Assembly (NCBI GenBank): GCA_026394025.1 | Contig: JAPKZC010000116.1 | Location: forward strand, 1-6,328 | Direction of reading: 5' to 3' | Length of the DNA stretch: 6,328 nucleotides | Source: Candidatus Solibacter sp. | GTDB lineage: Bacteria > Acidobacteriota > Terriglobia > Bryobacterales > Bryobacteraceae | In this document: piece by piece, positions 1 through 5,323 of the stretch | Layout: every line of letters starts with the position of its first letter | Numbering within the stretch: position 1 is the first letter of the stretch | Made by a program: the position numbers and the translations under genes | The notes under the pieces: generated by a model | The model's input: the letters and a program-made list of their open reading frames with translations, nothing else | The model's database searches: none | What the model was told of the DNA's origin: nothing

Positions 1-48
1 CTTGGCCTTCTTGAGGGCCACCAGCCGGTCTCGCTCGGCTTGGGTCAT
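1..48 (-). CDS. ISNCY-family transposase, N-terminal 16 residues (partial, runs off the window)
   Basis: Minus-strand translation from the ATG at 48-46 gives MTQAERDRLVALKKAK with no stop before the window edge. From memory this matches the conserved N-terminus of ISNCY/IS1202-type DDE transposases, which typically begin M-(T/S)-x-x-ERDRL-V-x-L-K and continue into a helix-turn-helix. The ATG has an AAGGA-like ribosome site about 10 bases upstream. An in-frame GTG at 69-67 would add VDEGQLL, but its GGAGG lies directly against the start codon, so I prefer the ATG. The catalytic domain is not visible. The family call rests on 16 residues and is moderately sure. Confidence 0.6.
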   Translation of the reverse strand, partial: MTQAERDRLVALKKAK

Positions 49-87
49 CAGCAGTTGTCCTTCGTCCACCCTCCAGGCTGGACCCTG

Positions 88-204
88 TCAATAGGACATT
101 TCTACTTTGCCCAAATAGGACATTACTACTTTGCTGCGACACAGATCCTCCGGTTTCTTGTAGTCTGCCAGCAGCCGGTCTACTATATCCTTTTCAATCG
201 CCAT
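88..204 (-). pseudogene. IS256-family transposase, disrupted after about 21 codons
   Basis: From the ATG at 204-202 the minus strand reads MAIEKDIVDRLLADYKKPED, then L. This is characteristic of the N-terminus of IS256 (mutator-type) transposases, where the family normally continues into a GENG-L-x-Q-L-T-K-like segment. Here the frame instead enters the other IS at 141, reads CRSKVVMSYLGKVEMSY and stops at TGA (90-88). Full IS256 transposases are about 400 residues, so the gene is dead. The start codon keeps a good ribosome site (AGGAGA at 214-209). The chimeric 38-residue frame is unlikely to have a function. Confidence 0.7.
90..134. repeat. Tandem pair of 21-bp direct repeats inside the IS end
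   Basis: Bases 90-110 and 114-134 are identical at 20 of 21 positions: AATAGGACATT, then T or A, then CTACTTTGC. They are separated by 3 bases, a 24-bp period. They lie between the IS boundary at 141 and the transposase start at 48. Repeated short motifs near an IS end are typical transposase-binding sites, so this is the likely role. That is inference. Confidence 0.7.
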
Positions 205-259
205 GGGCTCTCCTAGTCTGTCGGAGAACCGGCGATTACACAATCTGTTTTACACCCTC
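142..259 (-). mobile_element. Left end of an IS256-family insertion sequence, truncated by the nested IS
   Basis: The segment contains the first 21 codons of an IS256-type transposase (204-142) preceded by about 55 bases of leader. On the minus strand the leader opens GAGGGTGTAAAACAGATTG, which resembles the terminal inverted repeat of IS256-group elements as I remember them. The outer edge is set at 259 because base 260 onward is recognisable tRNA sequence. The T-stem pairing breaks exactly at 259 (C opposite C275). The rest of the element is displaced by the second IS at 141. The distal IS256 end and any 8-9 bp target duplication are not in the window. Confidence 0.6.
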
Positions 260-286
260 GGGGTTCAAATCCCTCCGCCGGCTCCA
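260..286 (+). tRNA. 3' fragment of a tRNA gene, probably tRNA-Thr (not functional)
   Basis: Bases 260-286 give the T-stem remainder (GGGG), the T-loop TTCAAAT (264-270), the 3' T-stem CCCTC (271-275), the acceptor 3' strand CGCCGGC (276-282), discriminator T and CCA (284-286). The acceptor strand would pair with a 5' GCCGGCG. Together with U73 this is typical of bacterial tRNA-Thr. No D-arm, anticodon arm or 5' acceptor lies upstream, because IS256-type sequence replaces it at 259. T-stem pair 259:275 is C:C, as expected if the original base was lost at the junction. The isotype is inferred from the acceptor alone. The fragment could alternatively be the end left by a tRNA-targeting element. 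Confidence 0.6.
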
Positions 287-435
287 GGAAAACCACCACT
301 CACAGGCTAATCACCCAACGAACCTGGCCAAGCCAGGCCAGCCTACACTGGTACCCTACCCCCGCTGAATTCGTCGCTTCCAGTGATATCGTTATTAAAA
401 GAGGAGGCCTGTCCACCCGGACCGGATAACCTACA
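287..435 (+). promoter_or_regulatory. Leader region before the DUF4384/caspase operon
   Basis: About 150 bases lie between the tRNA remnant and the first operon gene, with no convincing gene on either strand. It holds a 6-bp stem with 3-base loop (CCTGGC 323-328 / GCCAGG 332-337) without a T tract, and an AT-richer stretch GTTATTAAAA (391-400) that could supply a -10 element (TATTAA, 393-398) but has no good -35. A GATAAC (425-430) sits just before the start codon. AGGAGG at 402-407 is about 28 bases from the ATG, too far to be its ribosome site. The operon promoter most likely lies here, but I cannot fix its position. Confidence 0.35.
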
Positions 436-1224
436 ATGCGACCCACTCGAGGATTCCTGCTTGCCTGCGGTGCTGTCGGTCTGATGTTTGCCCAGACCGC
501 CCCCAAGAAACAACTCACCGCCCGCGAGCTTTTCTACGCCGCCGCCCAAGCTCCCGCCGCCAGAACCGACACCGCGCGCCCGCCCGCCAAGCGCTCCACC
601 GCCACGCCTCCCAAACCCGTCGAGATCGCGCGCGCCGACACCAGGCCGCCCGCCCCTCGCACTACTGCGGCCGTGGCCCAAACCACCGCCCCGCAGCCCG
701 CCCCCGCTACCGCGCCTATGCCCGCCGGCGGCGCGCCGCCCCTCGGCCTGCGCTACACCGTCCTCAAACTCGCTGCCGACAACACGCCCACCGAAGTCCC
801 CAACGACACCGTCTTCCACGCCGGCGACCGCATACGCTTCAGCGTCGAAGCCAACGCCCCCGGCTACCTCTACATCATCAATCAGGGCTCCAGCGGCAAC
901 TGGAAACCCATGTTCCCCTCCGCCGAAATCGAGGACGGCAATAATCGAATCGAGGGCTGGCGTCCTTACACCATGCCGCCGGATCTTATGGACGATCTCC
1001 GAAGAGACACGGCCGGTCCGGAGGATGACGGCGTCACGGCAGTCCACCCCATGGAGCAGCGCGTAGCCGCCCGCATGCGCGCCGTCTACGCCCGCGACCT
1101 CATCATCGAAAAGGTGGATCCCAACACCCCCGGGGATAAGAAGGAGACCGCCGTGTACGTGGTCAACCCATCGGGCAGCGCCGATTCGCGCGTCGTCGCA
1201 GATCTTCACCTGGTGCACCAATGA
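436..1224 (+). CDS. Exported DUF4384-domain protein (first gene of the caspase operon)
   Basis: A 262-aa protein of unknown function with an N-terminal signal peptide (MRPTRGFLLACGAVGLMFAQ), so it probably acts in the periplasm or cell envelope. Residues 27-34 (LTARELFY) are followed by a disordered Pro/Ala/Thr-rich linker (about 38-103). A DUF4384 domain then begins at about 104, with the family hallmarks GDRIRFSVEAN-PGYLYIINQ (130-150), NWKPMFPS (155-162) and RIEGWRPYTMP (171-181). The C-terminal part (218-262) ends in DKKETAVYVVN and RVVADLHL strands. Residues 181-217 do not look like the usual core of the domain. The ATG is preferred because it begins a good signal peptide, although no ribosome site precedes it. 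Its stop overlaps the next start (ATGA). DUF4384 is often fused to caspase-like peptidases, which fits this operon. Confidence 0.85.
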   Translation: MRPTRGFLLACGAVGLMFAQTAPKKQLTARELFYAAAQAPAARTDTARPPAKRSTATPPKPVEIARADTRPPAPRTTAAVAQTTAPQPAPATAPMPAGGAPPLGLRYTVLKLAADNTPTEVPNDTVFHAGDRIRFSVEANAPGYLYIINQGSSGNWKPMFPSAEIEDGNNRIEGWRPYTMPPDLMDDLRRDTAGPEDDGVTAVHPMEQRVAARMRAVYARDLIIEKVDPNTPGDKKETAVYVVNPSGSADSRVVADLHLVHQ

Positions 1225-1928
1225 TTGATGCGCCAATGATCCGCCTCGCGTCCGCCCTCTGCCTCACAGTGGCGCTGGCGTCTCCCCAGACCCCGCCCAC
1301 CACACGCACCATGACCGAAGGCTTTCACCGCATGGAACTCGTGCTCGAGCGCCTCGATAGCGGTACTTGGCGTGCCATCGATCCCGGACTCGTGCTCGCC
1401 CAGGGCGATCGCGTCCGTTTCAAATTCCGCACCAACTTCGATGGCTACCTCTACGTCATGAACCAGAGCACCAGCGGAACCTATGAGCAGCTATTCCCGC
1501 GCGACGAAACCGGCCAGGACAACCGCGTCTCCGCCTCCAGGGAATACCAGATCCCCGCCACCACCGGCGCCTTCCGCATCGGCGGCCCCCCGGGCCACGA
1601 GGTCGTCTACTGGATGATCACCCCCGCGCGCCTCACCGATATCGCCCCGCGATACCCGCCACCGCCCCCCGCCAAGGGCACGCCGCACACCCTCATCCCC
1701 CGCTGCGACGAGACCATCCTGAAATCGCGCGGCGATTGCATCGATCCCTCGGCCGGCCCCAAACTCGTGCCCCGCGGTGAAGCCCTCCCCCAAAACCTCC
1801 CTGACCCCGGCATGACGCCCGAACAGCGCGAGCTCCTCTTCGTACGCCAGAAGAACACTGCCGTGATCTCGTCCCCCGTGCCCCTCGCCGGTCCGGTGGT
1901 CTACGAGTACCGGCTGGCCCACAGGTGA
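1221..1928 (+). CDS. Second exported DUF4384-domain protein
   Basis: A 235-aa protein that starts in the ATGA overlapping the previous stop, suggesting translational coupling. The hydrophobic signal peptide (IRLASALCLTVALASPQ) begins near Met6, so an alternative start at 1236 would give a more compact signal. Residues 37-137 form a DUF4384 domain: MELVLERLDSGTWRAI, QGDRVRFKFRTNFDGYLYVM (61-80), a TSGTYEQLFPRD segment (84-95) and a VVYWMITPARL strand (128-138). A Pro-rich stretch follows (144-150), then two cysteines (Cys162, Cys173) that could form a disulfide after export. The C-terminal strand pair is KNTAVISS...VVYEYRLAHR. It shares only the DUF4384 fold with its upstream neighbour, so it is an old duplicate or a distinct partner. 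The biochemical role is unknown; a structural or ligand-binding role beside the caspase is inference. Confidence 0.85.
   Translation: MIDAPMIRLASALCLTVALASPQTPPTTRTMTEGFHRMELVLERLDSGTWRAIDPGLVLAQGDRVRFKFRTNFDGYLYVMNQSTSGTYEQLFPRDETGQDNRVSASREYQIPATTGAFRIGGPPGHEVVYWMITPARLTDIAPRYPPPPPAKGTPHTLIPRCDETILKSRGDCIDPSAGPKLVPRGEALPQNLPDPGMTPEQRELLFVRQKNTAVISSPVPLAGPVVYEYRLAHR
1923..1928 (+). promoter_or_regulatory. Ribosome binding site deciding the caspase-gene start
   Basis: AGGTGA overlaps the TGA stop of the preceding gene and lies 4 bases before the ATG at 1933. It supports starting the caspase protein at 1933, upstream of the palindromic insert, rather than at a later codon. No better start exists between the insert and the signal-peptide core. 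Confidence 0.5.
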
Positions 1929-1932
1929 TCCC

Positions 1933-4086
1933 ATGCGAATCCGCCTCCTCCCGGTGCCCAGTGGGATAAGCCTCCGGCTTGTCCATCCGAGCGAAGCTCG
2001 GATATCTCCGCGTCAAAGTCGCTTTTTCGCCGTGCTTGCCCTCTCGCTCTGCGCCTCCCTGGCCCTGGCCCAGCAGCCCCCACAAAACCGCCAGCGCGAT
2101 CTCAAAGTGGAAAGGCTCGATACCCTCCCCGCACCCACTGCCAAACCCCTACAGATTCCGGTCAGCTACGCCGTTATTGTGGGTATCTCGCGCTACCGCA
2201 ATCTGCCCGATAAACTCCAGCTCCAATTCGCCGAACGCGACGCCCAAGCCATCTTCACCGCCCTCATCAGCCCCGAAGGGGGCAACTTCCGCGTCGAGAA
2301 CGTCCACATGCTCACCGGTGACAAGGCCACCCTCGCCGGACTCCGCCGCGAGATCGATACCTGGCTCCCCAGCGTCGCCAGGGACGATGACCGCGTCCTC
2401 ATCTACTTTGCCGGCCACGGCTTCATGTACCAGGGCAAGGGCTACCTTGCGCCCTTCGATATCGATCTAGACCGCATCGCCGCTACCGGCTACCCCATGG
2501 ACCAGCTCGGCAGCGTAATCGGTGGCAAGATCAAGGCCAAGTCAAAGATCCTCCTCACCGATGCCTGCCACTCCGGCGCCATCACTCCCGAGGACACCGA
2601 GAACCTCAACAGCCGCTTCGGTGATCTCAGTAAGAGCCTCTTCTCCCTCACCGCCAGCCGCGCCCGAGAGCGCTCCTTCGAAAGCCCCGATCTGAGAGGC
2701 GGCCACGGCGTCTTCACCTACTACGTCGTGCAGGGCATGGAAGGCGCCGCCGATAGCTCCGGCGATGGCGTGGTCACCGCCGATGAACTCGCCGAGTACG
2801 TCCACACCCAGGTGCGCGAGTACACCACCAATCAGCAGAACCCCACCTCCGATAAGGCCAACTTCGATCCCGACATGCTCCTGGCCTACGTTCCGTCCAA
2901 AGCCAGGCCCGCCACCGCCCCCGCGCCTAAGTTCGGTACCCTCATCTTCGAATCCAATATGGATGGCGTCGAGGTGTTCGTCGATGGCAAGACCATCGGC
3001 GTGCTCCAAAAAGGCATGCCGGTCAATGCCCCCGGACTCTCTCCCGGCGAGCACACCGTGCAGGGCGTCAAGATGGGGTACGAGCCCGATGGGCCGCGCC
3101 AGGAAATGGTCTACCCCGGGCAGGAGTCCCCCGTCCGCATCCGCATCCTGATTCCGCGCCGCCGCAACAAGGCGGCGGCCGACTTACTTCAGGAGGGTAT
3201 GAAGTATTACCACAAGGGCAACGAGCAGGACTATAAGAAAGCCGTAGCCTCTTTCGAGCGCGCCCTCGCAGCCGACCCCACTTACTACCAGGCGGCGTTC
3301 TACCTCGGCCGCACTTATAGCGCGCTCTTCGATTATGAGAACGCCGGTCTTTCTTACAGGAAGGCCATCCAGTTGGACCCGGACTATCTGGAGGCCCACG
3401 CCAACTATGGCGGCATCCTGCTCGATACCGGCGATGTCGATGAAGCCGTCCGCCAGTTGAATACCGTTCTCCAGCGCGAGCCGGCCCACTCCGTCGCCCT
3501 CACCCTCGTCGCCCAGGCCTATCGCTTCAAGGCGCTCTATCCCCAATCCATTGAGGCCGCTCGCAAAGCCATCCAGATCAACCCCAAAACCGCCGAACCG
3601 CATCTCTGGCTCGCCGATAGCCTGCGCCTCAGCGGTAAGTTCGCCGAAGCCCGCCCGGTCTATTCCGAATACCTCAAGCTCAGTGATTTCGACAGTAAGT
3701 TGGCCGGTAAGTTGAATTATTATGTGCTCGGTTCGCTGGTCGGCATGGGCCGTAAGAAGCGCGTCGCAGAGCGCGACATCTGGAACGATCTCCACAACAT
3801 GGCCTGGTACGGCATGTGCGAATGCGAGCGCAAGTCCGGCAATCTCGATACCGCCATCGCCGAGTGCCAGAAGGCTCTCACCTACGATGCCAAAGACCCC
3901 TTCGCCCACTACACTCTCGGACTCGCCTTCATGACCAAGGCCGTCAAGAGTGGCAGCGTTGCCGAACTCGATCCCGCCCTCAAGCACTTCCAACAGATGC
4001 TCGATCTCAACCCAGATATGGACGAAGCCTCCATCGCCCGCAAGAACATTGCCAATATCCAGCAGTACCTCAAACAGCCGCGTTAG
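1933..4086 (+). CDS. Exported caspase-like (C14) protease with EF-hand-like loop, PEGA domain and TPR array
   Basis: A 717-aa protein, probably a Cys protease of the caspase/metacaspase clan acting outside the cytoplasm. The signal-peptide core is FFAVLALSLCASLALAQ (31-47), preceded by an unusually long 30-residue N-terminus encoded by a palindromic repeat. The caspase domain spans about 75-320. It begins YAVIVGISRY, has the catalytic His in VLIYFAGHGF (His162) and the catalytic Cys in ILLTDACHSGA (Cys212). Within it, DSSGDGVVTADE (274-285) fits the 12-residue EF-hand calcium loop. A PEGA domain follows (about 335-405; FGTLIFESNMDGVEVFVDGKTIG). From about 413 to 715 there are roughly six or seven TPR units, e.g. 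AVASFERALAADPTYYQAAF and AGLSYRKAIQLDPDYLEAHA, for protein binding. Substrate and trigger are unknown. Proteolytic activity is inferred from the intact dyad. Confidence 0.92.
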   Translation: MRIRLLPVPSGISLRLVHPSEARISPRQSRFFAVLALSLCASLALAQQPPQNRQRDLKVERLDTLPAPTAKPLQIPVSYAVIVGISRYRNLPDKLQLQFAERDAQAIFTALISPEGGNFRVENVHMLTGDKATLAGLRREIDTWLPSVARDDDRVLIYFAGHGFMYQGKGYLAPFDIDLDRIAATGYPMDQLGSVIGGKIKAKSKILLTDACHSGAITPEDTENLNSRFGDLSKSLFSLTASRARERSFESPDLRGGHGVFTYYVVQGMEGAADSSGDGVVTADELAEYVHTQVREYTTNQQNPTSDKANFDPDMLLAYVPSKARPATAPAPKFGTLIFESNMDGVEVFVDGKTIGVLQKGMPVNAPGLSPGEHTVQGVKMGYEPDGPRQEMVYPGQESPVRIRILIPRRRNKAAADLLQEGMKYYHKGNEQDYKKAVASFERALAADPTYYQAAFYLGRTYSALFDYENAGLSYRKAIQLDPDYLEAHANYGGILLDTGDVDEAVRQLNTVLQREPAHSVALTLVAQAYRFKALYPQSIEAARKAIQINPKTAEPHLWLADSLRLSGKFAEARPVYSEYLKLSDFDSKLAGKLNYYVLGSLVGMGRKKRVAERDIWNDLHNMAWYGMCECERKSGNLDTAIAECQKALTYDAKDPFAHYTLGLAFMTKAVKSGSVAELDPALKHFQQMLDLNPDMDEASIARKNIANIQQYLKQPR
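1964..2003. repeat. Double-hairpin (REP-like) palindromic element inside the caspase signal-peptide region
   Basis: Two adjacent hairpins lie within codons 11-24 of the caspase gene. The first pairs 1964-1972 (GGATAAGCC) with 1976-1984 (GGCTTGTCC), 9 bp including one G-T pair, with loop TCC. The second pairs 1985-1992 (ATCCGAGC) with 1996-2003 (GCTCGGAT), 8 bp without mismatch, with loop GAA. No base separates them. Tight paired hairpins of this kind are typical of intergenic REP/BIME repeats. It is in frame and adds residues such as SGISLRLVHPSEARIS before the hydrophobic core. I see no second copy in this window, so repeat status is inference. Confidence 0.65.
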
Positions 4087-4205
4087 TCCCTCCGTATATG
4101 GCCCCGCGCCGGAAGGTCAGCCCCGCCGCCGTTCAGCGAATCTGGAGAGCACGGGTGGGCCACTCCTCCCGAGCCGCCCGAAGTCCCGTGATGCTGTGGC
4201 TGTTT
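4087..4205. terminator. Convergent intergenic region; weak possible terminator stem
   Basis: This 119-bp gap separates the caspase operon (+) from the regulator operon (-), so transcripts from both sides must end here. The only structure I see is CACGGG (4150-4155) pairing with CCCGTG (4185-4190), with further partial pairing between CGGGTGGGC (4152-4160) and GCCGCCCG (4173-4180). There is no T tract next to it on the + side, so an intrinsic terminator is not well supported. Termination may depend on Rho. Confidence 0.25.
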
Positions 4206-4514
4206 TCACCTGCCATTCAACAGCGCGCCCATTTGATTCCGGTACGCCTTGAACGCCACTGACCCGCGGCGCGCAATGCGCAGGATCGTCAGTGGAATTT
4301 TTCCGCGAAACGCCTTTTCGATCTCGATGTAGCCGGCCTTTTCGAGCTTGTCGAGATGGCTCGACAGGTTGCCTTTCGTTAGGCCCGTCTCCTGTTGGAT
4401 GTAGAGGTAGTCCGCTTCCTTGACCTCCGACAGAATGGCCACGATCAGCAGCCGCGCCGGTTCGTGGATGAGTCGATCGATCTCAGAAAGCGGACCCGGC
4501 TCCTTGTGAGTCAT
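4206..4514 (-). CDS. Winged-helix transcriptional regulator (ArsR/MarR-like, HTH_34 type)
   Basis: A 102-aa DNA-binding protein made of a single winged helix-turn-helix domain. IDRLIHEPARLLIVAILSEV (12-31) is the usual first helices of this group. LYIQQETGLTKGNLSSHLDK (37-56) holds the helix-turn-helix with recognition helix around KGNLSSHLDKLEKAG, and GYIEIEKAFRGKIPLTILRI (61-80) forms the wing. The C-terminal helix RRGSVAFKAYRNQMGALL probably dimerises. There are no cysteines or obvious metal ligands, so it is unlike metal-sensing ArsR proteins. The start at 4514 is chosen because it overlaps the upstream gene's stop (ATGA) and begins at the domain's normal length; a longer frame from 4688 reads only through the membrane gene. 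It probably regulates its own operon. The signal is unknown. Confidence 0.85.
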   Translation of the reverse strand: MTHKEPGPLSEIDRLIHEPARLLIVAILSEVKEADYLYIQQETGLTKGNLSSHLDKLEKAGYIEIEKAFRGKIPLTILRIARRGSVAFKAYRNQMGALLNGR

Positions 4515-5152
4515 TCGGCGCCTCCGGCAGGCGCCGGATTGCGGCGTAGAAAGCGCCGCAGCCGGATCCAGCCCAGCAATATCGAGACCAGCCCCAAAGA
4601 GGCGAACAGCCTGAACATGCCGGTGCTCAAATCGGTCGGCCATTGAATCAGCGCGAGGCCGATTACGACCGAAACCGCCGCCTGCCACAGGTGATGAGGC
4701 ATTCGATGGCGTACCGCCATCGCCAGGAACACCGCGCTCAGCAGGAAAGCGGTGATGGCCGCGGTCAGCTCTGTCGTGCTCGCCGCGGTGGGCTCCGTGA
4801 TCATTTGTCGCACTACGGCCACCGCGGCGCCGGACGCCAGCACTGTGGACAAGTACATGGCCCCGGCGGCTCGCGGACGGTAATCAATGAATCCGCCGCG
4901 CGGAGCGGTGATGCGCGTCTTGAGCCGGCTGATATACCAGTGCCCGCCCAATGCCGATGCGAGGAACACCAGCGGAAGCGCAATGCCGTACGGCACGGTC
5001 CAGCGGCCGGCGGGAACGAACTCCAGCGGAACGAGGCAGAGAACCCAAATCGCCCAGACGCCGCCGAGCACGAGTTCAGGCAAGCCGTCGGAGTTCCAGT
5101 AGCGCAGTGGCCGGCGGGCCACTTGTGTCAGATCGGGCAGATTCTCACTCAT
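4511..5152 (-). CDS. Six-TM membrane protein of unknown function, paired with the regulator
   Basis: A 213-aa integral membrane protein. Hydrophobic segments lie at about 24-46, 53-75, 97-118, 130-148, 154-171 and 178-198, giving six likely transmembrane helices. Conserved-looking motifs include RYWNSDGLPELVLGG (17-31) before and at the start of the first helix, and TAPRGGFIDYRPR (82-94) in the loop after the second. I recall similar YW-x-DGLPEL / PR-x-G membrane proteins in Acidobacteriota beside small winged-helix regulators, but know no assigned function. The Met at 5152 (MSENLPDLTQ) is preferred over one at 5242, because the upstream extension would cross the putative promoter/operator. 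No strong ribosome site is visible. The stop overlaps the regulator's start, so the two are one operon. Confidence 0.75.
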   Translation of the reverse strand: MSENLPDLTQVARRPLRYWNSDGLPELVLGGVWAIWVLCLVPLEFVPAGRWTVPYGIALPLVFLASALGGHWYISRLKTRITAPRGGFIDYRPRAAGAMYLSTVLASGAAVAVVRQMITEPTAASTTELTAAITAFLLSAVFLAMAVRHRMPHHLWQAAVSVVIGLALIQWPTDLSTGMFRLFASLGLVSILLGWIRLRRFLRRNPAPAGGAE

Positions 5153-5155
5153 GTT

Positions 5156-5186
5156 GCACACTAGTCTGCCATACAAACTGGTGTGC
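5156..5186. promoter_or_regulatory. Imperfect inverted repeat, candidate operator of the membrane-protein/regulator operon
   Basis: GCACACTAGT (5156-5165) and ACTGGTGTGC (5177-5186) are complementary at 9 of 10 positions around an 11-base spacer. The palindrome begins 3 bases upstream of the minus-strand ATG at 5152. Its outer edge touches a possible minus-strand -35 (TTGACG, 5191-5186), though the -10 at the matching spacing (CAGACT, 5168-5163) is poor. Two half-sites about two helical turns apart suit a dimeric winged-helix protein such as the one encoded in this operon. Binding is inference. Confidence 0.5.
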
Positions 5187-5323
5187 GTCAATATCAAAAT
5201 TCGGACGGGAAGCCCGGCTGGACGGCGCGGCTGGAGGGACATGCCTTTGTATCCATCCGTTCCCTTGATCGGTAAAGCTGTTTAAGACGCGCCAGACTGG
5301 CCCCGTGCGCTATCATTTCTCTG
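5187..5323. promoter_or_regulatory. Divergent promoter region between membrane-protein and S9 peptidase genes
   Basis: The stretch between the candidate operator and the S9 start should hold promoters for both directions. For the S9 gene, TATCAT (5311-5316) is a fair -10 element, but there is no matching -35 at 17 bases, and it would place the transcript start close to the ATG at 5324. TTGATC (5267-5272) is too far upstream to pair with it. I see no gene in this stretch. Confidence 0.3.

Larger units (their letters stand above)
1..141 (-). mobile_element. End of an ISNCY (IS1202-like) insertion sequence, nested in another IS
   Basis: This is the transposase-proximal end of an insertion sequence that continues beyond base 1. 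Read on the minus strand, the outer end begins TGTCGCAGC at 141, exactly where similarity to an IS256-type transposase stops. It then carries two copies of a 21-bp sequence and the start of a transposase gene. Placing the boundary at 141 rests on where the flanking reading frame stops making sense, so it may be off by a few bases. The family comes from the short protein fragment only. The other end and any target duplication are outside the window. Confidence 0.6.

Noticed and set aside
323..337. Hairpin CCTGGC/GCCAGG as a terminator
   Set aside because: The stem is only 6 bp with no following T tract.
402..407. AGGAGG as the ribosome site for the first gene
   Set aside because: It is about 28 bases from the ATG and no in-frame start with a sensible product lies at the right distance.
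457..468. Lipobox-like LLAC in the first DUF4384 protein (Cys11)
   Set aside because: Only about four hydrophobic residues precede the Cys and the hydrophobic stretch continues after it, so an ordinary signal peptide ending near FAQ fits better.
488..1066. Open + strand frame inside the first DUF4384 gene
   Set aside because: Pro/Ser/Arg-rich low-complexity product in a shifted frame. The 436 frame has a signal peptide and a recognisable domain.
343..1236. Long open frame on the minus strand opposite the first DUF4384 gene
   Set aside because: Gly/Val/Asp-rich translation with no domain. It mirrors the C-ending codons of the real + strand gene.
3184..3993. Open minus-strand frame opposite the TPR region
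   Set aside because: No recognisable motif. The opposite strand clearly encodes TPR repeats.
4515..4688. N-terminal extension of the winged-helix regulator
   Set aside because: The extension lies inside the membrane-protein gene in another frame and resembles no domain. The ATGA overlap gives a better start.
5153..5242. N-terminal extension of the membrane protein to an upstream Met
   Set aside because: It would run through the palindrome and a possible promoter, and it adds Arg/Pro-rich sequence not expected before this membrane domain.
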